DNA of 20,535 bases from JAWWPG01 sp033850885 (GTDB taxonomy: Bacteria; Actinomycetota; Actinomycetes; Propionibacteriales; Nocardioidaceae), in contig JAWWPG010000067.1 in the NCBI GenBank assembly GCA_033850885.1, positions 1 to 20,535 of the forward strand, given 5' to 3'. Position 1 is the stretch's first letter, and the number at the start of each line of letters is the position of its first letter. The position numbers were made by a program, and so were the translations under genes. Below, one piece after another: positions 13,713 to 20,535 of this stretch. The notes below the pieces were generated by a model. The model had not been told where the DNA came from. It searched no databases and saw only the letters and a list, made by a program, of their open reading frames with translations.

Positions 13713-14525
13713 TCAGGGCTGCGTCAGTTGTTCGATTAGCTGCGCCGGGGCGTCTTCGGGTAGAAGGTGTCCGGAGTCGTCGATCCAGGTGATTCCGCGG
13801 TTGGAGACGCGTTGTTCTATCCACTCGCCGTAGGGGGCAGGGAGGATTTGGTCGTCGCGTCCCCAAAGCAGTGTCACGGGGATGTCGATTGTGCCGAGGA
13901 GGTGTTCGTATTCTGCGGTGTCGGCTTGGCTCAGTTGCCGGTACTGGCGGTAGAAGGCGGCTTGGCCGTCGCTGCCGAGCCAGGGGGCGAGGTAGGTTTC
14001 GAGCACTCCTGGCCGGTAGCCCTGACGTGTTCCGTTGCGCAAGTGTGCGCTCACCAGTGCTTCGTGGGCATAGGCGGGGAGTTCTTCGAAGATGTCGTGG
14101 TGCTCGCGTATTAGCGCGAACAGGCCTCGTTCCCACTGGCCGCCGGTGACGGCGTCGAACAGGGTGAGATCGGAGTACGTAGCGCCTTCGAGCAGTAGCG
14201 CCCGCAGCACGATGGCGCCGCCGATGTCGCAGGCGACGACACTGGGGCGATCGAGGCCCCAGAGGCGCAGCAGTTCGGCGAAATTGCGTCCCTGCGCGGC
14301 GAGGGTGAGGTCTTGGCCCCTGTGTTTGTCGGACTGACCATAGCCGAGGTGGTCGAACACGAAGACCTGCCGTCCGCGGCGGCCCAGCGCCACCGCGACG
14401 TCTCGCCAGAGATACGACGAGTAGGGCGTGCCGTGAACGAGCACTACCGGCGATCCCTCACCGATTACCTGCCAGCGCACGATGCCATCGGGCAGTTCGA
14501 CCGAGTCGTTCAAGGTCCAAGTCAT
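13713..14525 (-). CDS. Alpha/beta hydrolase with Asp nucleophile (haloalkane dehalogenase-like)
   Basis: A 270-residue alpha/beta-fold hydrolase. The oxyanion region is VVLVHGTPYSSYLWRDV (27-43). The nucleophile elbow VVACDIGGA places Asp100 where most esterases have Ser. The acid is in LLWGRDDQILP (Asp224 or Asp225) and the base is His253 in DDSGHLLPEDAP. An Asp nucleophile is typical of haloalkane and haloacetate dehalogenases and epoxide hydrolases. The Trp that follows it in many haloalkane dehalogenases is Ile here, so the substrate is open. The ATG at 14525 follows AAAGGGAC; an earlier start would run into the IS6 remnant. It diverges from that remnant, which begins about 50 bases away. 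Confidence 0.85.
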   Translation of the reverse strand: MTWTLNDSVELPDGIVRWQVIGEGSPVVLVHGTPYSSYLWRDVAVALGRRGRQVFVFDHLGYGQSDKHRGQDLTLAAQGRNFAELLRLWGLDRPSVVACDIGGAIVLRALLLEGATYSDLTLFDAVTGGQWERGLFALIREHHDIFEELPAYAHEALVSAHLRNGTRQGYRPGVLETYLAPWLGSDGQAAFYRQYRQLSQADTAEYEHLLGTIDIPVTLLWGRDDQILPAPYGEWIEQRVSNRGITWIDDSGHLLPEDAPAQLIEQLTQP

Positions 14526-14578
14526 GTGCCGTCCCTTTGGCAGTTCTCGACGTGTCGCGCACCATCTACGTCCGGCGG

Positions 14579-14914
14579 CCGAGTGCAAGCCGCACGCACC
14601 TTCTTCGGCCGGGCACTCGCGTTGGCAACCCTACCGATCGAGGCACCACCGATCGGGCGCCGACCTACCCACGGGTCATGGACGAACTGGTCCCATCTGC
14701 TCTGCACACCACTGAGCAATATGCGGACAACGCGGTTGAGGCCAACCATGGCCGGTTGAAAGCGAGGCTGCGCCCGATGCGCGGGCTGAAACGCTTCCGG
14801 TCGGCTCACATCCTCGCGGCTGGTCATGCTTTCGCTCAGAACCTACGTCGCGGCCACTACGAGATCGCCGTCGACCAGCCGGCACAAGAACGTCCTTCGC
14901 GTCGCCTGCGATGA
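14579..14914 (+). pseudogene. C-terminal remnant of an IS6-family transposase, frameshifted
   Basis: Two frames together give the second half of an IS6-type DDE transposase: AARTFFGRALALATLPIEA in one frame, then TDRAPTYPRVMDELVPSALHTTEQYADNAVEANHGRLKARLRPMRGLKRFRSAHILAAGHAFAQNLRRGHYEIAVD in the next. The shift is near 14640. Visible are the second catalytic Asp region (TDRAPTYP) and the final Glu region (VEANHGRLKARLRPMRG). The helix-turn-helix and the first Asp are missing upstream, where the hydrolase gene begins. The stop is at 14912-14914. Confidence 0.8.
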
Positions 14915-15104
14915 GCTGATGTTTGCCATCTGACAGCGCCCACCCACGGCCCGACGATGCCTCACGATCGCACAACGCAACACTGCCTCCTAGCCGGCTC
15001 GCCGAGCTCCGGACGCCGAAGTGCCGAGGCCGATCCAGCCGGACCGGCAGACGTCATGAGGAAGCAGTGGTAGTTCGGTTGTCGGTTTGTTCGCAAGTCA
15101 CGCG

Positions 15105-16415
15105 TCAGGCGCATCGCGGCCAGCCGGTCGTCCGCCGTAGTGAGACCCGCATCATCGAGACGCTGTGGCGCCCGAGGCTGGAACTGATGCTGCCCGTGGT
15201 GCTGGAAACGCAGTGGCTCCATAAGCTATCCAGGAAATACCGGGAGGCCGCGGGCATGCCGATCTCGCTAGCACTGGTGCTGACGGTCGCGCGTGTGGTG
15301 GATCGGTTGAACAGGACGACCGCGCGGTCCCCGTTGGCCAGCCGCTTAACCCACACCTCCTGTTGGCCGTTCGTGCGGATCCGCTGACCCTGCCTGCCGA
15401 GGGGGTCTTGGTCGACGGCGATAACGGCCTGGTTGGTCAGGGTCTTGATCGTGAATGGGGAGTCCACCTTCAGGTCAGTGCTGGCGACCAGCGGAGCCGC
15501 CGTGATCGCCCACAGGCTGAACTGGGAACGCCCCTCTCTGTTGGTGAGCCCCCCAACGAAGCACGGCGAGTTGGGCCACTTGCTTCGTGGGGTGCCGAGG
15601 GCGAGGAAGTCGGGGTCGTTCCAGTGGCCCGGGCCCGCAAGCGCCGCCAGCGGAGCGTTCGTGTCGATGCCTTGGAGGACGGATTCCCAACATGGATGCA
15701 GGTCGCCCCTGATCCGCCACGCGTTCAGGCCTATCGGGGCCCACATCTCGGGAGTGGCGTACTCATGGCCGTTGCCCCAGTACACGATGTTGCGGCCGGT
15801 TGCGTCCAAGGCGTTCCGCCACTTGCCGTAAACGCGCCGGGCCCAGGCCCTGGCTGTCAAGCGGGCTGGTCGCATGTTTTGGTAGTCGCAGCCGTCTAGC
15901 CTGATGAAGTCAACTCCCCAGCTCGCGAAGGTCTTCGCGTCAAACTTGGCCCTTTGGGCGTAGGTGGCGCCGGGAGCGGTGCCGGTGCCGGGCGCGGGCC
16001 ACCCCGGGCAGTTCTGCATACCTGGTGCCTGCTGAAGGCCGAACTTGAAGCCCTTGCTGTGCACGTAGTCGGCCAGCGCCTTCATCCCACCTGGGAACTT
16101 GGTGCCGTCGGCTTGCATCTCACCGTCGGTGGCCCGGGTCCTAGCCTGCCACCCGGAGCCGACGATGATGTACTTGTATCCGAGGTGACGCATGCCGAGC
16201 GCGGCCATCTTGTCGGTGATGGCACGGATGTCCTGTGCGGTGACTGTCCGCGGGGAGAAGGCATCCCAGTTGCTCCACCCCATCGGCGGCGTCAGCGCCA
16301 GATGGTTGCGGTCGGTGTCGGCCACTGCTGGAGAACCGGTGCCCGCAAGTGTCAATGGCGTCAGCATGAGGACCGCGAGCAGCCAAACTCCAAAAATGCC
16401 AATGTGCCTGGTCAC
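15105..16415 (-). CDS. Secreted glycoside hydrolase family 27 (alpha-galactosidase-like)
   Basis: A 436-residue enzyme expected to act outside the cell on terminal alpha-galactosides. Residues 1-32 are a signal peptide (hydrophobic core LLAVLMLTPLTLAG, likely cleavage after AVA). The (beta/alpha)8 barrel starts with LALTPPMGWSNWDAF. The nucleophile is probably Asp174 in WGVDFIRLDGCDY and the acid/base Asp238 in NAWRIRGDLHPCW. GPGHWNDPDFLALG and AITAAPLVASTDL are further family motifs. The C-terminal beta-sandwich ends about LWSHCVSSTTGSISSSLGRHSVSMMRV. FIRLDGCDY differs from the usual YLKYDNC-type motif, so activity on an alpha-arabinoside-type or other sugar is possible. The GTG at 16415 follows a TACGAT -10-like box by 11 bases. 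Confidence 0.88.
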   Translation of the reverse strand: MTRHIGIFGVWLLAVLMLTPLTLAGTGSPAVADTDRNHLALTPPMGWSNWDAFSPRTVTAQDIRAITDKMAALGMRHLGYKYIIVGSGWQARTRATDGEMQADGTKFPGGMKALADYVHSKGFKFGLQQAPGMQNCPGWPAPGTGTAPGATYAQRAKFDAKTFASWGVDFIRLDGCDYQNMRPARLTARAWARRVYGKWRNALDATGRNIVYWGNGHEYATPEMWAPIGLNAWRIRGDLHPCWESVLQGIDTNAPLAALAGPGHWNDPDFLALGTPRSKWPNSPCFVGGLTNREGRSQFSLWAITAAPLVASTDLKVDSPFTIKTLTNQAVIAVDQDPLGRQGQRIRTNGQQEVWVKRLANGDRAVVLFNRSTTRATVSTSASEIGMPAASRYFLDSLWSHCVSSTTGSISSSLGRHSVSMMRVSLRRTTGWPRCA

Positions 16416-16572
16416 ACGCAGAGGCTATCGTAGGCGTTCAGAAGGGATCGGCCATCGAGACGCAGCTTGAGGCGCTGAGAAGTGAGGTTGTCGTTGCCGA
16501 GGCGTCCTGCTCCTCCTGGAGGCAGGGCTGAGGGCTATCGGCACCCTCTCGACAGTGCCCAGGCTGTTCCCC

Positions 16573-17196
16573 CTAACCAGCGATGACGTTGTCGTCCCCA
16601 TCGATGCGGTCCGTGGTTCCTCGGCCATAGGTGACGGCGTTCACGACGTCGATCGGAGCGAGGGTGAGGAGCTCGGGGTCGGGTCGGGCACCGAGTGCGT
16701 CGTTGATTGTGGAGAACGCAAGCCGTAGTGCGATAAACGTCGTGATCGCGAAGATCTGGCTGTCGGACAGGCCGGCCTCGCGAAGGCTCTGCACATCGTC
16801 TGCGGTGGTGCTGTTGGGGTCCCGGACGACCTTCCGCGCCCAGGTCACCATTTTCTGTTCTTCCGGGGTGAGGACGGTGTCGTCACCGCGAAGGACGGCT
16901 GCAGCGGCGTCGCCGGAGTCGGCGACGGCGAGCTTGTAGCCCCAGGCGAGCGAGCAGTAGGAATCGCCGAGTGTCGAGGCAGTCGCGGTGACCAGCAGAC
17001 CGCGGTGACGGAAGCTCAGACCGCTGGCCTTAAAGGCTTCCGACATGAGGTCGAACAGCCGATCGCACGTCGTGGGCTGGTAGGCCCACAGCCGGGAGGC
17101 GTTCATGACATACCCCATGTCAGTGATGTCCTCGTCGAACATCGCCTGCACAGCGGCGGTGGTCTCCGGCTCGTCCAGGAAGGCTGGCTGACTCAT
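16573..17196 (-). CDS. AhpD-like / carboxymuconolactone decarboxylase-fold protein
   Basis: A 207-residue all-helical protein. The block LVTATASTLGDSYCSLAWGYKLAVADSGDAAAAVLRGDDTVLTPEEQKMVTWARKVVRDPNSTTADDVQSLREAGLSDSQIFAITTFIALR matches the AhpD/CMD fold of peroxidase-related proteins. Classical AhpD has C-x-x-C with a following His; here only one Cys is present (SYCSLAWG), so thiol-peroxidase activity of the normal type is doubtful. The ATG at 17196 follows GGAGG. It starts 11 bases after the methyltransferase stop, so the two genes form an operon and probably act on the same compound, whose identity is unknown. Confidence 0.75.
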   Translation of the reverse strand: MSQPAFLDEPETTAAVQAMFDEDITDMGYVMNASRLWAYQPTTCDRLFDLMSEAFKASGLSFRHRGLLVTATASTLGDSYCSLAWGYKLAVADSGDAAAAVLRGDDTVLTPEEQKMVTWARKVVRDPNSTTADDVQSLREAGLSDSQIFAITTFIALRLAFSTINDALGARPDPELLTLAPIDVVNAVTYGRGTTDRIDGDDNVIAG

Positions 17197-17207
17197 ATGT
17201 CCTCCGA

Positions 17208-17996
17208 TCATCTGACCCAGTCGGCAAGGAAACCGACCACTTGGATCTCCGCGCGCAGCGGGAGCCCGTCACGGATCTGATTGCGAGCGATCTCGACGGC
17301 GATCCGGTAGAACTCGTCCTCGCCGACGTTCTGGACCGCCTCATACGCCGGGCCGGTGGACGCCAAGGCTCTCGCGTATGTCCCGGGGTCGGGGAACTCC
17401 CACGCGAACGGTACCTCGATCCGGCGGACCTCACCGAATCCGCTGTCGGTCAACAACTGTTCACCGACCCCGGGCCGGCCCAGCGCGACCATCGCGGCCT
17501 GGTTCTCGACTTTTGGCTGCGCGGCCAATCGAAACGGTGTCAGCGCCCACGCCCCCGAGGAGGCTTTGAGGTGACCCCACACGGTGATCCCGAGCCGCCC
17601 GCCCGGGCGCAGCACCCGGGCGGCTTCCTTGATCGCGTCGGGGGTCGTGCCCCAGATCCCCCGGAAGCTGGTCACCACGTCGAAGCTGTTTTCAGCCCAC
17701 GGGAGTCGGTTCATGTCACCGGCGCGGATATCTGAGCCTGGGTTGCGGTCACGCGCGACCGCGATCAGTCGCGATGCCGCGTCGATCCCCGCACAGGACG
17801 CGCCACGGGCCCGGGCAAGCTCGATCGCGAGCCCCGACCCGCACGCCATGTCCAGCACCTCATCACCGGCACCGACCTCGAGATGCTGATGCAGCGCGAC
17901 GTACTCCCGGCAGTTGCCTGGCTCGCTCAACGTCGCGAAGTCGACCGCCCGACGACCCCAGCCCTCATCGACGCCCACCCACTCTTCAGCGGTCAC
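17208..17996 (-). CDS. Class I SAM-dependent methyltransferase
   Basis: A 262-residue UbiE-like methyltransferase. Motif I is EVLDMACGSGLAIELA (about 44-59); CAGIDAASRLIAVAR and IRAGDMNRLPWAENSFDVVTSFRGIWG are the acidic and post-I/II regions; VLRPGGRLGITVWG is motif III. The C-terminal part has LTDSGFGEVRRIEVPFAWEFPDPGTYARALASTGP, a region typical for small-molecule methyltransferases of this type. The substrate is unknown. The GTG at 17996 lies 6 bases after a TAGTGT -10-like box, so the transcript is probably leaderless. The AhpD-like gene follows in the same operon. Confidence 0.88.
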   Translation of the reverse strand: MTAEEWVGVDEGWGRRAVDFATLSEPGNCREYVALHQHLEVGAGDEVLDMACGSGLAIELARARGASCAGIDAASRLIAVARDRNPGSDIRAGDMNRLPWAENSFDVVTSFRGIWGTTPDAIKEAARVLRPGGRLGITVWGHLKASSGAWALTPFRLAAQPKVENQAAMVALGRPGVGEQLLTDSGFGEVRRIEVPFAWEFPDPGTYARALASTGPAYEAVQNVGEDEFYRIAVEIARNQIRDGLPLRAEIQVVGFLADWVR

Positions 17997-18008
17997 TCAC
18001 GGACACTA
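17994..18008 (-). promoter_or_regulatory. Probable leaderless promoter of the methyltransferase operon
   Basis: On the minus strand TAGTGT (18008-18003) is 6 bases before the GTG start at 17996. This matches the spacing at the sensor kinase gene. No ribosome site lies between. Confidence 0.4.
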
Positions 18009-18094
18009 CCGCCACCTCGCGCGGGTGGTCACCGCTTCACTTGAATCGCACTGGGCTTCTTGGAGGCTCCTGACCCTGGAAACGAGGAGGAGCC

Positions 18095-18284
18095 ATGCCG
18101 AGTGAAGGATGCTTGGGAAGCCGCGGACGCGCGGTACCGCCCAGAAGAGAAGGCGGCCGCGGTTCGGATGGTTCGTGCTCTGCGAGCCGAGCACGGGAAC
18201 CAGTCTCCCGGCCAGGACGCTCAAGGCGACAGTGCCGTTTCGAAACACTGGCTGACGATGGGCGTTGACGCCGGGTTGGTTTGA
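18095..18284 (+). pseudogene. IS3-family orfA remnant, frameshifted
   Basis: A start region GAGGAGGAGCC-ATG at 18095 gives MPSE and then leaves frame. In the frame that follows, RYRPEEKAAAVRMVRALRAEHG (from about 18129) matches the first helix of IS3-type OrfA proteins (KYPPEEKAxAVRMV). The later part, VSKHWLTMGVDAG, could be the worn end of the SVRxWVxQAxVDAG motif. No orfB follows. An IS end may lie near 18069. Confidence 0.5.
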
Positions 18285-18316
18285 GCCCCTGTGCCTTCGA
18301 TCTGGGAGGCTAGAGC

Positions 18317-19123
18317 GTGACCTGGACTATCACTACGGAGGTAGGTCGGTTCCTCGCGGAAGGTATGCCGTTCCTCGTTTCGGACCCCGTGGCGAACACC
18401 GTGTTGTTGACCGAAGCGCATTTCTGGCGACGATTGTCTAACCCGGTTCCTGGGGCCCGCTTTGGCTGGTGGGCCGAAGGCGACAAGGCGCACGGTGCCT
18501 TCGTGCATATCCCGGAGCACGCCGTGGTCTGCTCACCCCTGGACCCCGCCTCCATCGCAGACCTACCTGGAGTGTTGGCGAATGCCTCCCACCTCGGCGT
18601 TGAGGCGCGAGACGTGGACGCCGTGACGGCGGCCTGGCGGGCGAAGAGGCAGGTGTTACGCCCGAGGGCGCGGATAACCCTGCTTCGCCTGCATGACTTC
18701 CGCTCTCGGGCGTTCCCGGAGGGCGCCCCTCGCCTGGCCATCGCCGGCGACCTGCCGCTCCTGAGGTCCTGGTTCCAGCTCTTCCAAGAGCAAAACCCTG
18801 ACGACGCCAGCCACGTCGAGTTCTTGGTCGACCATCCCCTTGAGGAGGGTGGCGTCACCTTATGGGAGGTGGACTCTCGCCCAGTCGCGATGGCCTCGCG
18901 GACCTCCGAGGTGGCGGGCATGGTGCGGATGGGACTGGCGTTCCAACCGACCCGGGGTAACAGGTACGCCGACGCCGCCTTCGACGTCGGGTGTGCCGAG
19001 GCAGCCCGAACCGCTGAGCACGTGCTCGTGCTCAGCGGAACCCCCGAAGCCACCGCCGAGAATCAGTCGCTCGGCTTCACCCCCGTCCAGGAACGAGTCG
19101 TGCTCGAGGTGGCGGAGGACTGA
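18317..19123 (+). CDS. GNAT-family N-acetyltransferase (FR47-like)
   Basis: A 268-residue two-part acetyltransferase. The N-terminal half (about 1-125) is the helper domain with AHFWRRLSNPVPGARFGWWAEGDKAHGAFVHIP. The C-terminal GNAT domain (135-268) contains VTLWEVDSRPVAMASRT, the acetyl-CoA loop region AFQPTRGNRYADAAFDVGCAEAART (equivalent of R-x-x-G-x-A but degenerate) and LGFTPVQERV at the end. The substrate is unknown. The GTG at 18317 follows GGGAGG with normal spacing and lies just after the IS3 remnant. It is followed on the same strand by another GNAT gene. Confidence 0.82.
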   Translation: MTWTITTEVGRFLAEGMPFLVSDPVANTVLLTEAHFWRRLSNPVPGARFGWWAEGDKAHGAFVHIPEHAVVCSPLDPASIADLPGVLANASHLGVEARDVDAVTAAWRAKRQVLRPRARITLLRLHDFRSRAFPEGAPRLAIAGDLPLLRSWFQLFQEQNPDDASHVEFLVDHPLEEGGVTLWEVDSRPVAMASRTSEVAGMVRMGLAFQPTRGNRYADAAFDVGCAEAARTAEHVLVLSGTPEATAENQSLGFTPVQERVVLEVAED

Positions 19124-19288
19124 GCGTCGAGCCAGGTCAACCTCCACGCCGCCCCGCAGTGACTCCGCCACGTGAACGGATCCCGTCACCACGCTCATTC
19201 GGCGCCTGCGTCATTGCAGCCGGGTCGGGCTGCGGGGAGGGACGGGTATCGCGTATTCGGTTGTCCTTTCCCCTCGTGGCACGGCACC

Positions 19289-19870
19289 ATGGCACGCATG
19301 TCCATGCCCACCCCGACGCTGCACACCGCTCGCTTGCGGTTGCGGCCCTTCACCGGCCCGGATGCGGACGCCCTCTTCGCGTTGCACAGCAACGCCTACG
19401 TGTTGCGCTATTGGGACGCGCCACCCTGGAGCGAGCGTGCGCGCGCCGAGCGTTTCCTTACGGCCAGCCAGCAGATGGCGGAGGAGGGCAGCGGTGCGCG
19501 GCTGGCCATGGACCGTGTCTTCGACAGGTCGTTCCTCGGCTGGTGCAGTTTGACCCGATGGAACCCGGACCATCGCAGCGCGTCGTTGGGCTACTGCCTC
19601 GACGATGCGGCCTGGGGCCACGGGTACGCGACGGAAGCCGCGCGTTCCTTGCTGCAGTGGGCGTTCGACACGCTGGACCTGAATCGAGTGCAGGCCGAGA
19701 CTGATACGCGCAACGCGGCATCTGCTCGGGTGCTGGAGAAGCTCGGATTCGTGCGTGAAGGGACGTTGCGGGAGGACTGCGTCGTGAACGGCGAGGTGTC
19801 GGACTCGTGGGTGTACGGGCTGCTCAGGCGGCAGTGGCAGCCGCCTTCCGGCCCCGTCCCAGGCCGCTGA
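19289..19870 (+). CDS. RimJ/RimL-type GNAT N-acetyltransferase
   Basis: A 193-residue single-domain acetyltransferase of the RimJ/RimL class, which acetylates protein N-termini, drugs or small amines. It begins PTPTLHTARLRLRPFTGPDADALFALHSNAYVLRYWDAP; the acetyl-CoA motif is LDDAAWGHGYATEAARSLLQWAF, and the final part is NAASARVLEKLGFVREGTLREDCVVNGEVSDSWVYGLLR. These are all typical. The start is uncertain: ATG codons at 19289, 19298 and 19304 are close together and none has a clear ribosome site. Longer upstream extension is not conserved-looking. The gene is 165 bases after the previous GNAT gene. Confidence 0.88.
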   Translation: MARMSMPTPTLHTARLRLRPFTGPDADALFALHSNAYVLRYWDAPPWSERARAERFLTASQQMAEEGSGARLAMDRVFDRSFLGWCSLTRWNPDHRSASLGYCLDDAAWGHGYATEAARSLLQWAFDTLDLNRVQAETDTRNAASARVLEKLGFVREGTLREDCVVNGEVSDSWVYGLLRRQWQPPSGPVPGR

Positions 19871-20202
19871 ATGCTCTTGGCCCGCGAGAGCTTCGGGGGC
19901 TTATGAAACCCCGTCGGCAGCGGCGGGCTGACGGTTGATGCACTGTCGAGTCGGGGCATGCGGTGGACCGTCGGTCCAATCCGGCCGGCACACCGCGCTT
20001 TCCGGCGCCGAACTTCCGATCTGTCGAGATTCGGGCTCGGCACCAAGTGCATCATTCCGGCTCCCGCTTGTTGTCAACCGGCGACGATTAATTCCTGGTG
20101 ACGGAAACCAGCCATCGACGGTGACAGCTGACCGGCTTTCCAGGTCGGTCTTAGGTGGCTGCCTCGGGTCAGCCGAGTCGGCCTTCGTCATTGCGAGCGG
20201 GT
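19871..20202. other. Intergenic stretch without a recognisable gene
   Basis: About 330 bases between the convergent ends of the GNAT gene and the truncated hydrolase. No supported open frame and no strong terminator hairpin were seen; a short CTCGG/CCGAG inverted repeat lies at about 20163-20177. Confidence 0.45.
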
Positions 20203-20429
20203 TCAGAGACCTTTCTCCTTCAGCCAGTCGAGGACAGTGGTGGCGACCTCTTGCCAGCCGTTGTCGATTACGAGCGAGTGCCCGCGGCCCTCGAACTGCT
20301 TCAGCTCGGTGACTGCGGTCGAATCCCGGTACTGCTTGAGCGTGGAGCGGGTGACGACGTCAGGGACGGTGTGGTCTGCCGTCCCGGAGATGAGCAGCAG
20401 GGGTCCCCGGGGACTGCCCAGGGATCGGT
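20203..20429 (-). pseudogene. C-terminal part of an alpha/beta hydrolase cut by an insertion sequence
   Basis: The minus strand encodes SPRGPLLLISGTADHTVPDVV and later FEGRGHSLVIDNGWQEVATTVLDWLKEKG. This is the acid-to-histidine part of an alpha/beta hydrolase, with the catalytic Asp in GTADHTVP and His in GRGHSL. It resembles the hydrolases whose last third reads RGPLLIISGEKDHTVPW. Everything upstream is replaced by IS3-type sequence beginning near 20430, so the nucleophile half is absent from the window. The open frame into the IS end is fortuitous. Confidence 0.8.
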
Positions 20430-20535
20430 TGACACCTGACCCGTGAGGATCCGTCCTCGCTGGAAGGATCAGTGTCATGCCGAAGCCCTACCCCAAGGAG
20501 TTCCGCAACGATGTCGTGGCTGTGGCCCGCAAGGG
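20430..20535 (+). mobile_element. Left end of an IS3-family element (continues beyond window)
   Basis: From TGACACCTGACCC at 20430 the hydrolase similarity stops, and 47 bases later an IS3-type OrfA begins. A 5' TGA start followed by a short leader and orfA is the usual layout of this family. The exact end and any target duplication cannot be confirmed without the other end. Confidence 0.6.
20477..20535 (+). CDS. IS3-family transposase OrfA, N-terminus (partial)
   Basis: The frame from the ATG at 20477 reads MPKPYPKEFRNDVVAVARK and runs off the window. It is the standard start of actinobacterial IS3-type OrfA (PxxYPxEFRxDVVxVAR), the first helix of the helix-turn-helix that binds the element ends. 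It is preceded by GGAAGGATC. Whether the rest is intact cannot be seen. Confidence 0.78.
   Translation, partial: MPKPYPKEFRNDVVAVARK

Noticed and set aside
1..20535. CRISPR arrays, rRNA and c-di-AMP or other riboswitches
   Set aside because: No regularly spaced repeats, rRNA motifs or recognisable riboswitch cores were seen on reading either strand.

Overview
This is high-GC DNA with frequent GTG starts, several probable leaderless promoters and actinobacterial-type insertion sequences, so the source is most likely an actinomycete (Actinomycetota). The genus cannot be read from the window. It is accessory DNA: remnants of at least five insertion-sequence families (IS3, IS6, IS110, IS256, probably IS30) and two integrase loci share about 20 kb with ordinary metabolic, stress and transport genes.

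Left third (1-8130). A complete tyrosine recombinase gene (367-1539, minus) is followed by a copy of the 3' half of a tRNA-Met(CAT) gene (1734-1775). A second copy of the same block lies at 7784-8126: the first codons of the integrase, the arm-type repeats, the tRNA half and a terminator-like hairpin. In both copies the distance from the integrase codons to the end of the tRNA half is 280 bases. The 6.3 kb between the tRNA halves therefore looks like an integrated element whose own integrase has been reduced to an N-terminal scrap, joined head to tail to a second element that continues past the left edge. The enclosed cargo is (a) a membrane protein and small winged-helix regulator operon with a palindromic operator laid over its promoter and start codon, and (b) an ABC-2 exporter (ATPase plus permease) divergent from a NarL-type sensor kinase and response regulator pair. 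The second module looks like an envelope-stress or drug-sensing efflux unit.

Middle (8130-12000). A same-strand run carries a small heat-shock protein, a small ABM-like dimeric-barrel protein, a tiny cysteine-containing membrane protein, a YnfA/UPF0060 gene broken by a one-base frameshift, and a full Kup potassium transporter. The mix suggests stress and ion homeostasis.

Right (12000-20535). A frameshifted IS256 N-terminal remnant abuts an apparently intact IS110-family element. Its non-coding left end contains a strong long hairpin and two smaller ones, fitting a bridge-RNA locus. Then come an alpha/beta hydrolase with an Asp nucleophile, an IS6 C-terminal remnant, a secreted GH27 alpha-galactosidase-like enzyme, a methyltransferase plus AhpD-like two-gene operon, an IS3 orfA remnant, two GNAT acetyltransferases, and an alpha/beta hydrolase cut by an IS3-type element that runs off the right edge.

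No CRISPR array, complete tRNA or rRNA was found. I cannot point with confidence to a wholly new system. The best leads are the paired tRNA-Met attachment blocks, the operator array at 3199-3244 and the IS110 left-end RNA candidate.
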